Source: Antedon bifida (Eukaryota; Echinodermata; Crinoidea; Comatulida; Antedonidae). From it: 64,000 nt of DNA. Where the stretch lies: contig OY727100.1 in the NCBI GenBank assembly GCA_963402885.1, positions 6,559,501 to 6,623,500 of the forward strand, read 5' to 3'. The position numbers were made by a program, and so were the translations under genes. The notes below the pieces were generated by a model that was not told the DNA's origin, searched no databases, and saw only the letters and a list, made by a program, of their open reading frames with translations. Positions 35,961 to 49,517 of this stretch are shown here, piece after piece (position 1 is the stretch's first letter; each line of letters starts with the position of its first letter).

Positions 35961-37579
35961 TTAAACCATTTTGTGATTTTTGAAAAAACTTGTTAACATA
36001 AAAACACCAAAGTGCTAAGAATAGCTTCAAATCGCATTTGGAGACGTTTTAGACCATTTTGTGATTTTCGAAAAAACTTGTTGACATAAAAACACCAAAG
36101 TGCTAAGAATAGCTTCAAATCGCATTTGGAGACGTTTTAGACCATTTTGTAATTTTCGAAAAAACTAGTTAACATAAAAACACCAAAGTGCTAAGAATAG
36201 CTTCAAATCGCATTTGGAGACGTTTTAAACCATTTTGTGATTTTCGAAAAAACTTGTTAACATAAAAACACCAAAGTGCTTAGAATAGCTTCAAATCGCA
36301 TTTGGAGACGTTTTAGACCATTTTGTGCATTTCGATGAAACTTGGTTACACAAAAACATCAAAGTGCTTAAAATCACATTTGAAACCGTTTTAGACCATT
36401 TTGAGCATTTCGATAAAACTTTTCACACAAAAACAGCAAAGTGCACAAAATAGCTTAATATGGTATTTGAAAACGTTTTAGACCATTTTGAGCATTTCGA
36501 CAAAACTTTTTCATACTAAACATCAAAGTGTACAGAATAGCTTCAAATCGCATTTGGAGACGTTTTAGACCATTTTGTGATTTTCGAAAAAACTTGTTAA
36601 CATAAAAACTACTAAGTGCTTAGAATAGCTTCAAATCGCATTTGGAGACGTTTTAGACCATTTTATGATTTTCGAAAAAACTTGTTAACATAAAAATACC
36701 AAAGTTCTAAGAATAGCTTCAAATCGCATTTGGAGACGTTTTAGACCATTTTGTGCATTTCGATGAAACTTGGTTACACAAAAACATCAAAGTGCTTAAA
36801 ATCAAAATAGAAACCGTTTTAGACCATTTTGAGCATTTCGATAAAACTTTTCACACAAAAACATCAAAGAGCACAAAATAGCTTAATATCGTATTTAAAA
36901 ACGTTTTAGACCATTTTGAACATTTCGACAAAACTTTTTCACACAAAACATCAAAGTGTACAGAATAGCTTCAAATCGCATTTGGAGACGTTTTAGACCA
37001 TTTTGTGATTTTCGAAAAAACTTGTTAACATAAAAACACCAAAGTCCTTAGAATAGCTTCAAATCGCATTTGGAGACGTTTTAGACCATTTTGTGCATTT
37101 CGATGAAACTTTGTTACACAAAAACATCAAAGTGCTTAAAATCACATTTGGAGACGTTTTAGACCATTTTGAGCATTTCGATAAAACTTTTCACACAAAA
37201 CATCAAAGTGTACAGAATAGCTTCAAATCGCATTTGGAGACGTTTTAGACAATTTTGAGCATTTCGATAAAACTTTTCACACAAAAACATCAAAGAGCAC
37301 AAAATAGCTTAATATCGTATTTAAAAACGTTTTAGACCATTTTGAGCATTTCAACAAAACTTTTCACACAAAACATCAAAGTGTACAGAATAGCTTCAAA
37401 TCGCATTTGGAGACGTTTTAGACCATTTTGTGATTTTCGAAAAAACTTGTTAACATAAAAACACCAAAGAGCTAAGAATATCTTCAAATCGCATTTGGAG
37501 ACGTTTTAGACCATTTTGTGCATTTCGATGAAACTTTGTTACACAAAAACATCAAAGTGCTTAAAATCACATTAGAAAC
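34418..37579. repeat. HOR unit 9 (3,162 bp)
   Basis: Equals unit 14 (3,250 bp) minus one 88-bp monomer, lost at the D/C fusion near 35033-35050 shared with unit 8. The remainder follows unit 14, including the two-monomer version of the tract that is patched in unit 3. Confidence 0.85.
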
Positions 37580-40500
37580 CGTTTTAGACCATTTTGAGCA
37601 TTTCGATAAAACTTTTCACACAAAACATCAAAGTGTACAGAATAGCTTCAAATCGCATTTGGAGACGTTTTAGACCATTTTGAGCATTTCGATAAAACTT
37701 TTCACACAAAAACATCAAAGAGCACAGAATAGCTTCAAATCGCATTTGGAGACGTTTTAGACCATTTTGTGCATTTCGATGAAACTTTGTTACACAAAAA
37801 CATCAAAGTGCTTAAAATCACATTTGGAGACGTTTTAGACCATTTTGAGCATTTCGATAAAACTTTTCACACAAAAACAGCAAAGTGCACAAAATAGCTT
37901 AATATGGTATTTGAAAACGTTTTAGACCATTTTGAGCATTTAGACAAAACTTTTTGATACTAAACATAAAAGTGTACAGAATAGCTTCAAATCGCATTTG
38001 GAGACGTTTTAAACCATTTTTTGATTTTCGAACAAACTTGTTAACATAAAAACTCCAAAGCGCTTAGAATAGCTTCAAATCGCATTTGGAGACGTTTTAG
38101 ACCATTTTATGATTTTCGAAAAAACTTGTTAACATAAAAATACCAAAGTTTTAAGAATAGCTTCAAATCGCATTTGGAGATGTTTAAGACCATTTTGTGC
38201 ATTTCGATGAAACTTGGTTACACAAAAACATCAAAGTGCTTAAAATCACATTAGAAACCGTTTTAGACCATTTTGAGCATTTCGATAAAACTTTTCACAC
38301 AAAACATCAAAGTGTACAGAATAGCTTCAAATCGCATTTGGAGACGTTTTAGACCATTTTGTGATTTTCGAAAAAACTTGTTAACATAAAAACACCAAAG
38401 TGCTTAGAATAGCTTCAAATCTCATTTGGAGACGTTTTAGACCATTTTGTGCATTTCGATGAAACTTGGTTACAGAAAAACATCTAAGTGCTTAAAATCA
38501 CATTAGAAACCGTTTTAGACCATTTTGAGCATTTCGATAAAACTTTTCACACAAAGCATCCAAGTGTACAGAATAGCTTCAAATCGCATTTGGAGACGTT
38601 TTAGACCATTTTGTGATTTTCGAAAAAACTTGTTACCATAAAAACACCAAAGAGCTAAGAATATCTTCAAATCGCATTTGGAGACGTTTTAGACCATTTT
38701 GTGCATTTCGATGAAACTCTGTTACACAAAAACATCAAAGTGCTTAAAATCACATTTGAAACCGTTTTAAACCATTTTGAGCATTTCGATAAAACTTTTC
38801 ACACAAAAACAGCAAAGTGCACAAAATAGCTTAATATGGTATTTGAAAACGTTTTAGACCATTTTGAGCATTTCGATAAAACTTTTCACACAAAAACATC
38901 AAAGAGCACAAAATAGCTTAATATCGTATTTAAAAACGTTTTAGACCATTTTGAACATTTCAACAAAACTTTTCACACAAAACATCGCAGTGTACAGAAT
39001 AGCTTCAAATCGCATTTGGAGACGTTTCAGACCATTTTGTGATTTTCGAAAAAACTTGTTAACATAAAAACACCAAAGAGCTAAGAATATCTTCAAATCG
39101 CATTTGGAGACGTTTTAGACCATTTTGTGCATTTCGATGAAACTTTGTTACACAAAAACATCAAAGTGCTTAAAATCACATTTGGAGACGTTTTAAACTA
39201 TTTTGAGCATTTCGATAAAACTTTTGACACAAAAACAGCAAAGTGCACAAAATAGCTTATTATGGTATTTGAAAACGTTTTAGACCATTTTGAGCATTTT
39301 GAGAAAACTTTTTCACACAAAATTTCATAGTGTACAGAATAGCTTCAAATCGCATTAGAAAACGTTTTAGACCATTTTGAGCATTTCAATAAAACTTTTC
39401 ACAAGAAAACATCAATGTGCACAAAAGAGCTTAATATGGTATTTAAAAATGTTTTAAACCATTTTGAGCATTTCGTTAAAACTTTTCACACAAAAACATC
39501 AAAGTGTACAGAATAGCTTCAAATCGCATTTGGAGACGTTTAAACCATTTTGTGATTTTTGAAAAAACTTGTTAACATAAAAACACCAAAGTGCTAAGAA
39601 TAGCTTCAAATCGCATTTGGAGACGTTTTAGACCATTTTGTGATTTTCGAAAAAACTTGTTGACATAAAAACACCAAAGTGCTAAGAATAGCTTCAAATC
39701 GCATTTGGAGACGTTTTAGACCATTTTGTAATTTTCGAAAAAACTAGTTAACATAAAAACACCAAAGTGCTAAGAATAGCTTCAAATCGCATTTGGAGAC
39801 GTTTTAAACCATTTTGTGATTTTCGAAAAAACTTGTTAACATAAAAACACCAAAGTGCTTAGAATAGCTTCAAATCGCATTTGGAGACGTTTTAGACCAT
39901 TTTGTGCATTTCGATGAAACTTTGTTACACAAAAACATCAAAGTGCTTAAAATCACATTTGAAACCGTTTTAGACCATTTTGAGCATTTCGATAAAACTT
40001 TTCACACAAAAACAGCAAAGTGCACAAAATAGCTTAATATGGTATTTGAAAACGTTTTAGACCATTTTGAGCATTTCGACAAAACTTTTTCATACTAAAC
40101 ATCAAAGTGTACAGAATAGCTTCAAATCGCATTTGGAGACGTTTTAGACCATTTTGTGATTTTCGAAAAAACTTGTTAACATAAAAACTACTAAGTGCTT
40201 AGAATAGCTTCAAATCGCATTTGGAGACGTTTTAGACCATTTTATGATTTTCGAAAAAACTTGTTAACATAAAAATACCAAAGTTCTAAGAATAGCTTCA
40301 AATCGCATTTGGAGACGTTTTAGACCATTTTGTGCATTTCGATGAAACTTGGTTACACAAAAACATCAAAGTGCTTAAAATCAAAATAGAAACCGTTTTA
40401 GACCATTTTGAGCATTTCGATAAAACTTTTCACACAAAAACATCAAAGAGCACAAAATAGCTTAATATCGTATTTAAAAACGTTTTAGACCATTTTGAAC

Positions 40501-41255
40501 ATTTCGACAAAACTTTTTCACACAAAACATCAAAGTGTACAGAATAGCTTCAAATCGCATTTGGAGACGTTTTAGACCATTTTGTGATTTTCGAAAAAAC
40601 TTGTTAACATAAAAACACCAAAGTCCTTAGAATAGCTTCAAATCGCATTTGGAGACGTTTTAGACCATTTTGTGCATTTCGATGAAACTTTGTTACACAA
40701 AACATCAAAGTGTACAGAATAGCTTCAAATCGCATTTGGAGACGTTTTAGACCATTTTGTGATTTTCGAAAAAACTTGTTAACATAAAAACACCAAAGTC
40801 CTTAGAATAGCTTCAAATCACATTTGGAGACGTTTTAGACCATTTTGAGCATTTCGATAAAACTTTTCACACAAAACATCAAAGTGTACAGAATAGCTTC
40901 AAATCGCATTTGGAGACGTTTTAGACAATTTTGAGCATTTCGATAAAACTTTTCACACAAAAACATCAAAGAGCACAAAATAGCTTAATATCGTATTTAA
41001 AAACGTTTTAGACCATTTTGAGCATTTCAACAAAACTTTTCACACAAAACATCAAAGTGTACAGAATAGCTTCAAATCGCATTTGGAGACGTTTTAGACC
41101 ATTTTGTGATTTTCGAAAAAACTTGTTAACATAAAAACACCAAAGAGCTAAGAATATCTTCAAATCGCATTTGGAGACGTTTTAGACCATTTTGTGCATT
41201 TCGATGAAACTTTGTTACACAAAAACATCAAAGTGCTTAAAATCACATTAGAAAC
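37580..41255. repeat. HOR unit 10 (3,676 bp), heavily edited unit 1
   Basis: Its length is fully explained against unit 1: loss of an 88-bp D monomer at about 37755, loss of an 86-bp G at about 38345, loss of one 340-bp D-C-G-G block near 39010-39060, a 1-bp loss near 38965, gain of a 175-bp duplication (40621 to 40796) and loss of a 78-bp C near 40830. The net is 418 bp less than 4,094. The missing D makes its start block G-G-C, the one clear break of the G-D-C order that I found. Confidence 0.82.
40621..40830. repeat. 175-bp local duplication with two chimeric monomers
   Basis: The AAGTCCTTAG variant, normally once per unit, occurs at 40621 and again at 40796. Between them a C-type head (GATGAAACTTTGTTACAC) joins a G-type tail, and after the second copy a D monomer carries a C-type tail (AATCACATTTGGAGA). 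This is the result of exchange or template switching at shared words. Confidence 0.75.
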
Positions 41256-44200
41256 CGTTTTAGACCATTTTGAGCATTTCGATAAAACTTTTCACACAAA
41301 ACATCAAAGTGTACAGAATAGCTTCAAATCGCATTTGGAGACGTTTTAGACCATTTTGAGCATTTCGATAAAACTTTTCACACAAAAACATCAAAGAGCA
41401 CAGAATAGCTTCAAATCGCATTTGGAGACGTTTTAGACCATTTTGTGATTTTCGAAAAAACTTGTTAACATAAAAACACCAAAGAGCTAAGAATATCTTC
41501 AAATCGCATTTGGAGACGTTTTAGACCATTTTGTGCATTTCGATGAAACTTTGTTACACAAAAACATCAAAGTGCTTAAAATCACATTTGGAGACGTTTT
41601 AGACCATTTTGAGCATTTCGATAAAACTTTTCACACAAAAACAGCAAAGTGCACAAAATAGCTTAATATGGTATTTGAAAACGTTTTAGACCATTTTGAG
41701 CATTTAGACAAAACTTTTTGATACTAAACATAAAAGTGTACAGAATAGCTTCAAATCGCATTTGGAGACGTTTTAAACCATTTTTTGATTTTCGAACAAA
41801 CTTGTTAACATAAAAACTCCAAAGCGCTTAGAATAGCTTCAAATCGCATTTGGAGACGTTTTAGACCATTTTATGATTTTCGAAAAAACTTGTTAACATA
41901 AAAATACCAAAGTTTTAAGAATAGCTTCAAATCGCATTTGGAGATGTTTTAGACCATTTTGTGCATTTCGATGAAACTTGGTTACACAAAAACATCAAAG
42001 TGCTTAAAATCACATTAGAAACCGTTTTAGACCATTTTGAGCATTTCGATAAAACTTTTCACACAAAACATCAAAGTGTACAGAATAGCTTCAAATCGCA
42101 TTTGGAGACGTTTTAGACAATTTTGAACATTTCGACAAAACTTTTTCACACAAAACATCAAAGTGTACAGAATAGCTTCAAATCGCATTTGGAGACGTTT
42201 TAGACCATTTTGTGATTTTCGAAAAAACTTGTTAACATAAAAACACCAAAGTGCTTAGAATAGCTTCAAATCTCATTTGGAGACGTTTTAGACCATTTTG
42301 TGCATTTCGATGAAACTTGGTTACAGAAAAACATCTAAGTGCTTAAAATCACATTAGAAACCGTTTTAGACCATTTTGAGCATTTCGATAAAACTTTTCA
42401 CACAAAACATCCAAGTGTACAGAATAGCTTCAAATCGCATTTGGAGACGTTTTAGACCATTTTGTGATTTTCGAAAAAACTTGTTAACATAAAAACACCA
42501 AAGTGCTTAGAATAGCTTCAAATCGCATTTGGAGACGTTTTAGACCATTTTGTGCATTTCGATGAAACTTGGTTACACAAAAACATCAAAGTGCTTAAAA
42601 TCACATTTGAAACCGTTTTAAACCATTTTGAGCATTTCGATAAAACTTTTCACACAAAAACAGCAAAGTGCACAAAATAGCTTAATATGGTATTTGAAAA
42701 CGTTTTAGACCATTTTGAGCATTTCGATAAAACTTTTCACACAAAAACATCAAAGAGCACAAAATAGCTTAATATCGTATTTAAAAACGTTTTAGACCAT
42801 TTTGAACATTTCGACAAAACTTTTTCACACAAAACATCGCAGTGTACAGAATAGCTTCAAATCGCATTTGGAGACGTTTCAGACCATTTTGTGATTTTCG
42901 AAAAAACTTGTTAACATAAAAACACCAAAGTGCTTAGAATAGCTTCAAATCGCATTTGGAGACGTTTTAGACCATTTTGTGCATTTCGATGAAACTTGGT
43001 TACACAAAAACATCAAAGTGCTTAAAATCACATTAGAAACCGTTTTAGACCATTTTTAGCATTTCGCTAAAACTTTTCACACAAAAACATCAAAGAGCAC
43101 AAAATAGCTTAATATCGTATTTAAAAACGTTTTAGACCATTTTGAGCATTTCAACAAAACTTTTCACACAAAACATCAAAGTGTACAGAATAGCTTCAAA
43201 TCGCATTTGGAGACGTTTTAGACCATTTTGTGATTTTCGAAAAAACTTGTTAACATAAAAACACCAAAGAGCTGAGAATATCTTCAAATCGCATATATTC
43301 ATTTTGTGCATTTCGATGAAACTTGGTTACACAAAAACATCAAAGTGCTTAAAATCACATTAGAAACCGTTTTAGACCATTTTGAGCATTTCGATAAAAC
43401 TTTTCACACAAAACATCAAAGTGTACAGAATAGCTTCAAATCGCATTTGGAGACGTTTTAGACAATTTTGAGCATTTCGATAAAACTTTTCACACAAAAA
43501 CAGCAAAGTGCACAAAATAGCTTATTATGGTATTTGAAAACGTTTTAGACCATTTTGAGCATTTTGAGAAAACTTTTTCACACAAAATTTCAAAGTGTAC
43601 AGAATAGCTTCAAATCGCATTAGAAAACGTTTTAGACCATTTTGAGCATTTCAATAAAACTTTTCACACAAAAACATCAATGTGCACAAAAGAGCTTAAT
43701 ATGGTATTTAAAAACGTTTTAAACCATTTTGAGCATTTCGTTAAAACTTTTCACACAAAAACATCAAAGTGTACAGAATAGCTTCAAATCGCATTTGGAG
43801 ACGTTTAAACCATTTTGTGATTTTTGAAAAAACTTGTTAACATAAAAACACCAAAGTGCTAAGAATAGCTTCAAATCGCATTTGGAGACGTTTTAGACCA
43901 TTTTGTGATTTTCGAAAAAACTTGTTGACATAAAAACACCAAAGTGCTAAGAATAGCTTCAAATCGCATTTGGAGACGTTTTAGACCATTTTGTAATTTT
44001 CGAAAAAACTAGTTAACATAAAAACACCAAAGTGCTAAGAATAGCTTCAAATCGCATTTGGAGACGTTTTAAACCATTTTGTGATTTTCGAAAAAACTTG
44101 TTAACATAAAAACACCAAAGTGCTTAGAATAGCTTCAAATCGCATTTGGAGACGTTTTAGACCATTTTGTGCATTTCGATGAAACTTTGTTACACAAAAA

Positions 44201-45423
44201 CATCAAAGTGCTTAAAATCACATTTGAAACCGTTTTAGACCATTTTGAGCATTTCGATAAAACTTTTCACACAAAAACAGCAAAGTGCACAAAATAGCTT
44301 AATATGGTATTTGAAAACGTTTTAGACCATTTTGAGCATTTCGACAAAACTTTTTCATACTAAACATCAAAGTGTACAGAATAGCTTCAAATCGCATTTG
44401 GAGACGTTTTAGACCATTTTGTGATTTTCGAAAAAACTTGTTAACATAAAAACTACTAAGTGCTTAGAATAGCTTCAAATCGCATTTGGAGACGTTTTAG
44501 ACCATTTTATGATTTTCGAAAAAACTTGTTAACATAAAAATACCAAAGTTCTAAGAATAGCTTCAAATCGCATTTGGAGACGTTTTAGACCATTTTGTGC
44601 ATTTCGATGAAACTTGGTTACACAAAAACATCAAAGTGCTTAAAATCAAAATAGAAACCGTTTTAGACCATTTTGAGCATTTCGATAAAACTTTTCACAC
44701 AAAAACATCAAAGAGCACAAAATAGCTTAATATCGTATTTAAAAACGTTTTAGACCATTTTGAACATTTCGACAAAACTTTTTCACACAAAACATCAAAG
44801 TGTACAGAATAGCTTCAAATCGCATTTGGAGACGTTTTAGACCATTTTGTGATTTTCGAAAAAACTTGTTAACATAAAAACACCAAAGTCCTTAGAATAG
44901 CTTCAAATCGCATTTGGAGACGTTTTAGACCATTTTGTGCATTTCGATGAAACTTTGTTACACAAAAACATCAAAGTGCTTAAAATCACATTTGGAGACG
45001 TTTTAGACCATTTTGAGCATTTCGATAAAACTTTTCACACAAAACATCAAAGTGTACAGAATAGCTTCAAATCGCATTTGGAGACGTTTTAGACAATTTT
45101 GAGCATTTCGATAAAACTTTTCACACAAAAACATCAAAGAGCACAAAATAGCTTAATATCGTATTTAAAAACGTTTTAGACCATTTTGAGCATTTCAACA
45201 AAACTTTTCACACAAAACATCAAAGTGTACAGAATAGCTTCAAATCGCATTTGGAGACCTTTTAGACCATTTTGTGATTTTCGAAAAAACTTGTTAACAT
45301 AAAAACACCAAAGAGCTAAGAATATCTTCAAATCGCATTTGGAGACGTTTTAGACCATTTTGTGCATTTCGATGAAACTTTGTTACACAAAAACATCAAA
45401 GTGCTTAAAATCACATTAGAAAC
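41256..45423. repeat. HOR unit 11 (4,168 bp)
   Basis: Last unit of the first super-unit. It exceeds unit 1 by 74 bp: one extra 86-bp G monomer, minus 12 bp lost at the scar GCATATATTCATTTT (43291). Its first part resembles unit 2; from about 43800 it follows unit 1. It carries the scar once, without the 851-bp duplication. Confidence 0.85.
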
Positions 45424-48400
45424 CGTTTTAGACCATTTTGAGCATTTCGATAAAACTTTTCACACAAAACATCAAAGTGTACAGAATAGCTTCAAATCGC
45501 ATTTGGAGACGTTTTAGACCATTTTGAGCATTTCGATAAAACTTTTCACACAAAAACATCAAAGAGCACAGAATAGCTTCAAATCGCATTTGGAGACGTT
45601 TTAGACCATTTTGTGATTTTCGAAAAAACTTGTTAACATAAAAACACCAAAGAGCTAAGAATATCTTCAAATCGCATTTGGAGACGTTTTAGACCATTTT
45701 GTGCATTTCGATGAAACTTTGTTACACAAAAACATCAAAGTGCTTAAAATCACATTTGGAGACGTTTTAGACCATTTTGAGCATTTCGATAAAACTTTTC
45801 ACACAAAAACAGCAAAGTGCACAAAATAGCTTAATATGGTATTTGAAAACGTTTTAGACCATTTTGAGCATTTAGACAAAACTTTTTGATACTAAACATA
45901 AAAGTGTACAGAATAGCTTCAAATCGCATTTGGAGACGTTTTAAACCATTTTTTGATTTTCGAACAAACTTGTTAACATAAAAACTCCAAAGCGCTTAGA
46001 ATAGCTTCAAATCGCATTTGGAGACGTTTTAGACCATTTTATGATTTTCGAAAAAACTTGTTAACATAAAAATACCAAAGTTTTAAGAATAGCTTCAAAT
46101 CGCATTTGGAGATGTTTAAGACCATTTTGTGCATTTCGATGAAACTTGGTTACACAAAAACATCAAAGTGCTTAAAATCACATTAGAAACCGTTTTAGAC
46201 CATTTTGAGCATTTCGATAAAACTTTTCACACAAAACATCAAAGTGTACAGAATAGCTTCAAATCGCATTTGGAGACGTTTTAGACAATTTTGAACATTT
46301 CGACAAAACTTTTTCACACAAAACATCAAAGTGTACAGAATAGCTTCAAATCGCATTTGGAGACGTTTTAGACCATTTTGTGATTTTCGAAAAAACTTGT
46401 TAACATAAAAACACCAAAGTGCTTAGAATAGCTTCAAATCTCATTTGGAGACGTTTTAGACCATTTTGTGCATTTCGATGAAACTTGGTTACAGAAAAAC
46501 ATCTAAGTGCTTAAAATCACATTAGAAACCGTTTTAGACCATTTTGAGCATTTCGATAAAACTTTTCACACAAAGCATCCAAGTGTACAGAATAGCTTCA
46601 AATCGCATTTGGAGACGTTTTAGACCATTTTGTGATTTTCGAAAAAACTTGTTACCATAAAAACACCAAAGAGCTAAGAATATCTTCAAATCGCATTTGG
46701 AGACGTTTTAGACCATTTTGTGCATTTCGATGAAACTCTGTTACACAAAAACATCAAAGTGCTTAAAATCACATTTGAAACCGTTTTAAACCATTTTGAG
46801 CATTTCGATAAAACTTTTCACACAAAAACAGCAAAGTGCACAAAATAGCTTAATATGGTATTTGAAAACGTTTTAGACCATTTTGAGCATTTCGATAAAA
46901 CTTTTCACACAAAAACATCAAAGAGCACAAAATAGCTTAATATCGTATTTAAAAACGTTTTAGACCATTTTGAACATTTCGACAAAACTTTTTCACACAA
47001 AACATCGCAGTGTACAGAATAGCTTCAAATCGCATTTGGAGACGTTTCAGACCATTTTGTGATTTTCGAAAAAACTTGTTAACATAATAACACCAAAGTG
47101 CTTAGAATAGCTTCAAATCGCATTTGGAGACGTTTTAGACCATTTTGTGCATTTCGATGAAACTTGGTTACACAAAAACATCAAAGTGCTTAAAATCACA
47201 TTAGAAACCGTTTTAGACCATTTTTAGCATTTCGCTAAAACTTTTCACACAAAAACATCAAAGAGCACAAAATAGCTTAATATCGTATTTAAAAACGTTT
47301 TAGACCATTTTGAGCATTTCAACAAAACTTTTCACACAAAACATCAAAGTGTACAGAATAGCTTCAAATCGCATTTGGAGACGTTTTAGACCATTTTGTG
47401 ATTTTCGAAAAAACTTGTTAACATAAAAACACCAAAGAGCTAAGAATATCTTCAAATCGCATTTGGAGACGTTTTAGACCATTTTGTGCATTTCGATGAA
47501 ACTTTGTTACACAAAAACATCAAAGTGCTTAAAATCACATTTGGAGACGTTTTAAACTATTTTGAGCATTTCGATAAAACTTTTGACACAAAAACAGCAA
47601 AGTGCACAAAATAGCTTATTATGGTATTTGAAAACGTTTTAGACCATTTTGAGCATTTTGAGAAAACTTTTTCACACAAAATTTCATAGTGTACAGAATA
47701 GCTTCAAATCGCATTAGAAAACGTTTTAGACCATTTTGAGCATTTCAATAAAACTTTTCACAAGAAAACATCAATGTGCACAAAAGAGCTTAATATGGTA
47801 TTTAAAAATGTTTTAAACCATTTTGAGCATTTCGTTAAAACTTTTCACACAAAAACATCAAAGTGTACAGAATAGCTTCAAATCGCATTTGGAGACGTTT
47901 AAACCATTTTGTGATTTTTGAAAAAACTTGTTAACATAAAAACACCAAAGTGCTAAGAATAGCTTCAAATCGCATTTGGAGACGTTTTAGACCATTTTGT
48001 GATTTTCGAAAAAACTTGTTGACATAAAAACACCAAAGTGCTAAGAATAGCTTCAAATCGCATTTGGAGACGTTTTAGACCATTTTGTAATTTTCGAAAA
48101 AACTAGTTAACATAAAAACACCAAAGTGCTAAGAATAGCTTCAAATCGCATTTGGAGACGTTTTAAACCATTTTGTGATTTTCGAAAAAACTTGTTAACA
48201 TAAAAACACCAAAGTGCTTAGAATAGCTTCAAATCGCATTTGGAGACGTTTTAGACCATTTTGTGCATTTCGATGAAACTTTGTTACACAAAAACATCAA
48301 AGTGCTTAAAATCACATTTGAAACCGTTTTAGACCATTTTGAGCATTTCGATAAAACTTTTCACACAAAAACAGCAAAGTGCACAAAATAGCTTAATATG

Positions 48401-49517
48401 GTATTTGAAAACGTTTTAGACCATTTTGAGCATTTCGACAAAACTTTTTCATACTAAACATCAAAGTGTACAGAATAGCTTCAAATCGCATTTGGAGACG
48501 TTTTAGACCATTTTGTGATTTTCGAAAAAACTTGTTAACATAAAAACTACTAAGTGCTTAGAATAGCTTCAAATCGCATTTGGAGACGTTTTAGACCATT
48601 TTATGATTTTCGAAAAAACTTGTTAACATAAAAATACCAAAGTTCTAAGAATAGCTTCAAATCGCATTTGGAGACGTTTTAGACCATTTTGTGCATTTCG
48701 ATGAAACTTGGTTACACAAAAACATCAAAGTGCTTAAAATCAAAATAGAAACCGTTTTAGACCATTTTGAGCATTTCGATAAAACTTTTCACACAAAAAC
48801 ATCAAAGAGCACAAAATAGCTTAATATCGTATTTAAAAACGTTTTAGACCATTTTGAACATTTCGACAAAACTTTTTCACACAAAACATCAAAGTGTACA
48901 GAATAGCTTCAAATCGCATTTGGAGACGTTTTAGACCATTTTGTGATTTTCGAAAAAACTTGTTAACATAAAAACACCAAAGTCCTTAGAATAGCTTCAA
49001 ATCGCATTTGGAGACGTTTTAGACCATTTTGTGCATTTCGATGAAACTTTGTTACACAAAAACATCAAAGTGCTTAAAATCACATTTGGAGACGTTTTAG
49101 ACCATTTTGAGCATTTCGATAAAACTTTTCACACAAAACATCAAAGTGTACAGAATAGCTTCAAATCGCATTTGGAGACGTTTTAGACAATTTTGAGCAT
49201 TTCGATAAAACTTTTCACACAAAAACATCAAAGAGCACAAAATAGCTTAATATCGTATTTAAAAACGTTTTAGACCATTTTGAGCATTTCAACAAAACTT
49301 TTCACACAAAACATCAAAGTGTACAGAATAGCTTCAAATCGCATTTGGAGACGTTTTAGACCATTTTGTGATTTTCGAAAAAACTTGTTAACATAAAAAC
49401 ACCAAAGAGCTAAGAATATCTTCAAATCGCATTTGGAGACGTTTTAGACCATTTTGTGCATTTCGATGAAACTTTGTTACACAAAAACATCAAAGTGCTT
49501 AAAATCACATTAGAAAC
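45424..49517. repeat. HOR unit 12 (copy of unit 1)
   Basis: Starts the second super-unit copy. Same length (4,094 bp) and landmarks as unit 1 at offset 45,097, including the private CATAATAACACC variant and GAGATGTTTAAGACC. Confidence 0.9.

Larger units (their letters stand above)
327..45423. repeat. Super-unit copy 1 (45,097 bp; 43,331 bp of satellite)
   Basis: Eleven consecutive HOR units. The spacing of unit starts (4094, 5357, 3336, 4268 plus insertion) is repeated from 45424 (4094, 5357, 3250, 4268), and the bases agree wherever I compared them, with few substitutions. The only structural differences found are the 86-bp patch difference in unit 3 and the retroelement insertion in unit 4. 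The second copy extends beyond the window. Confidence 0.88.
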
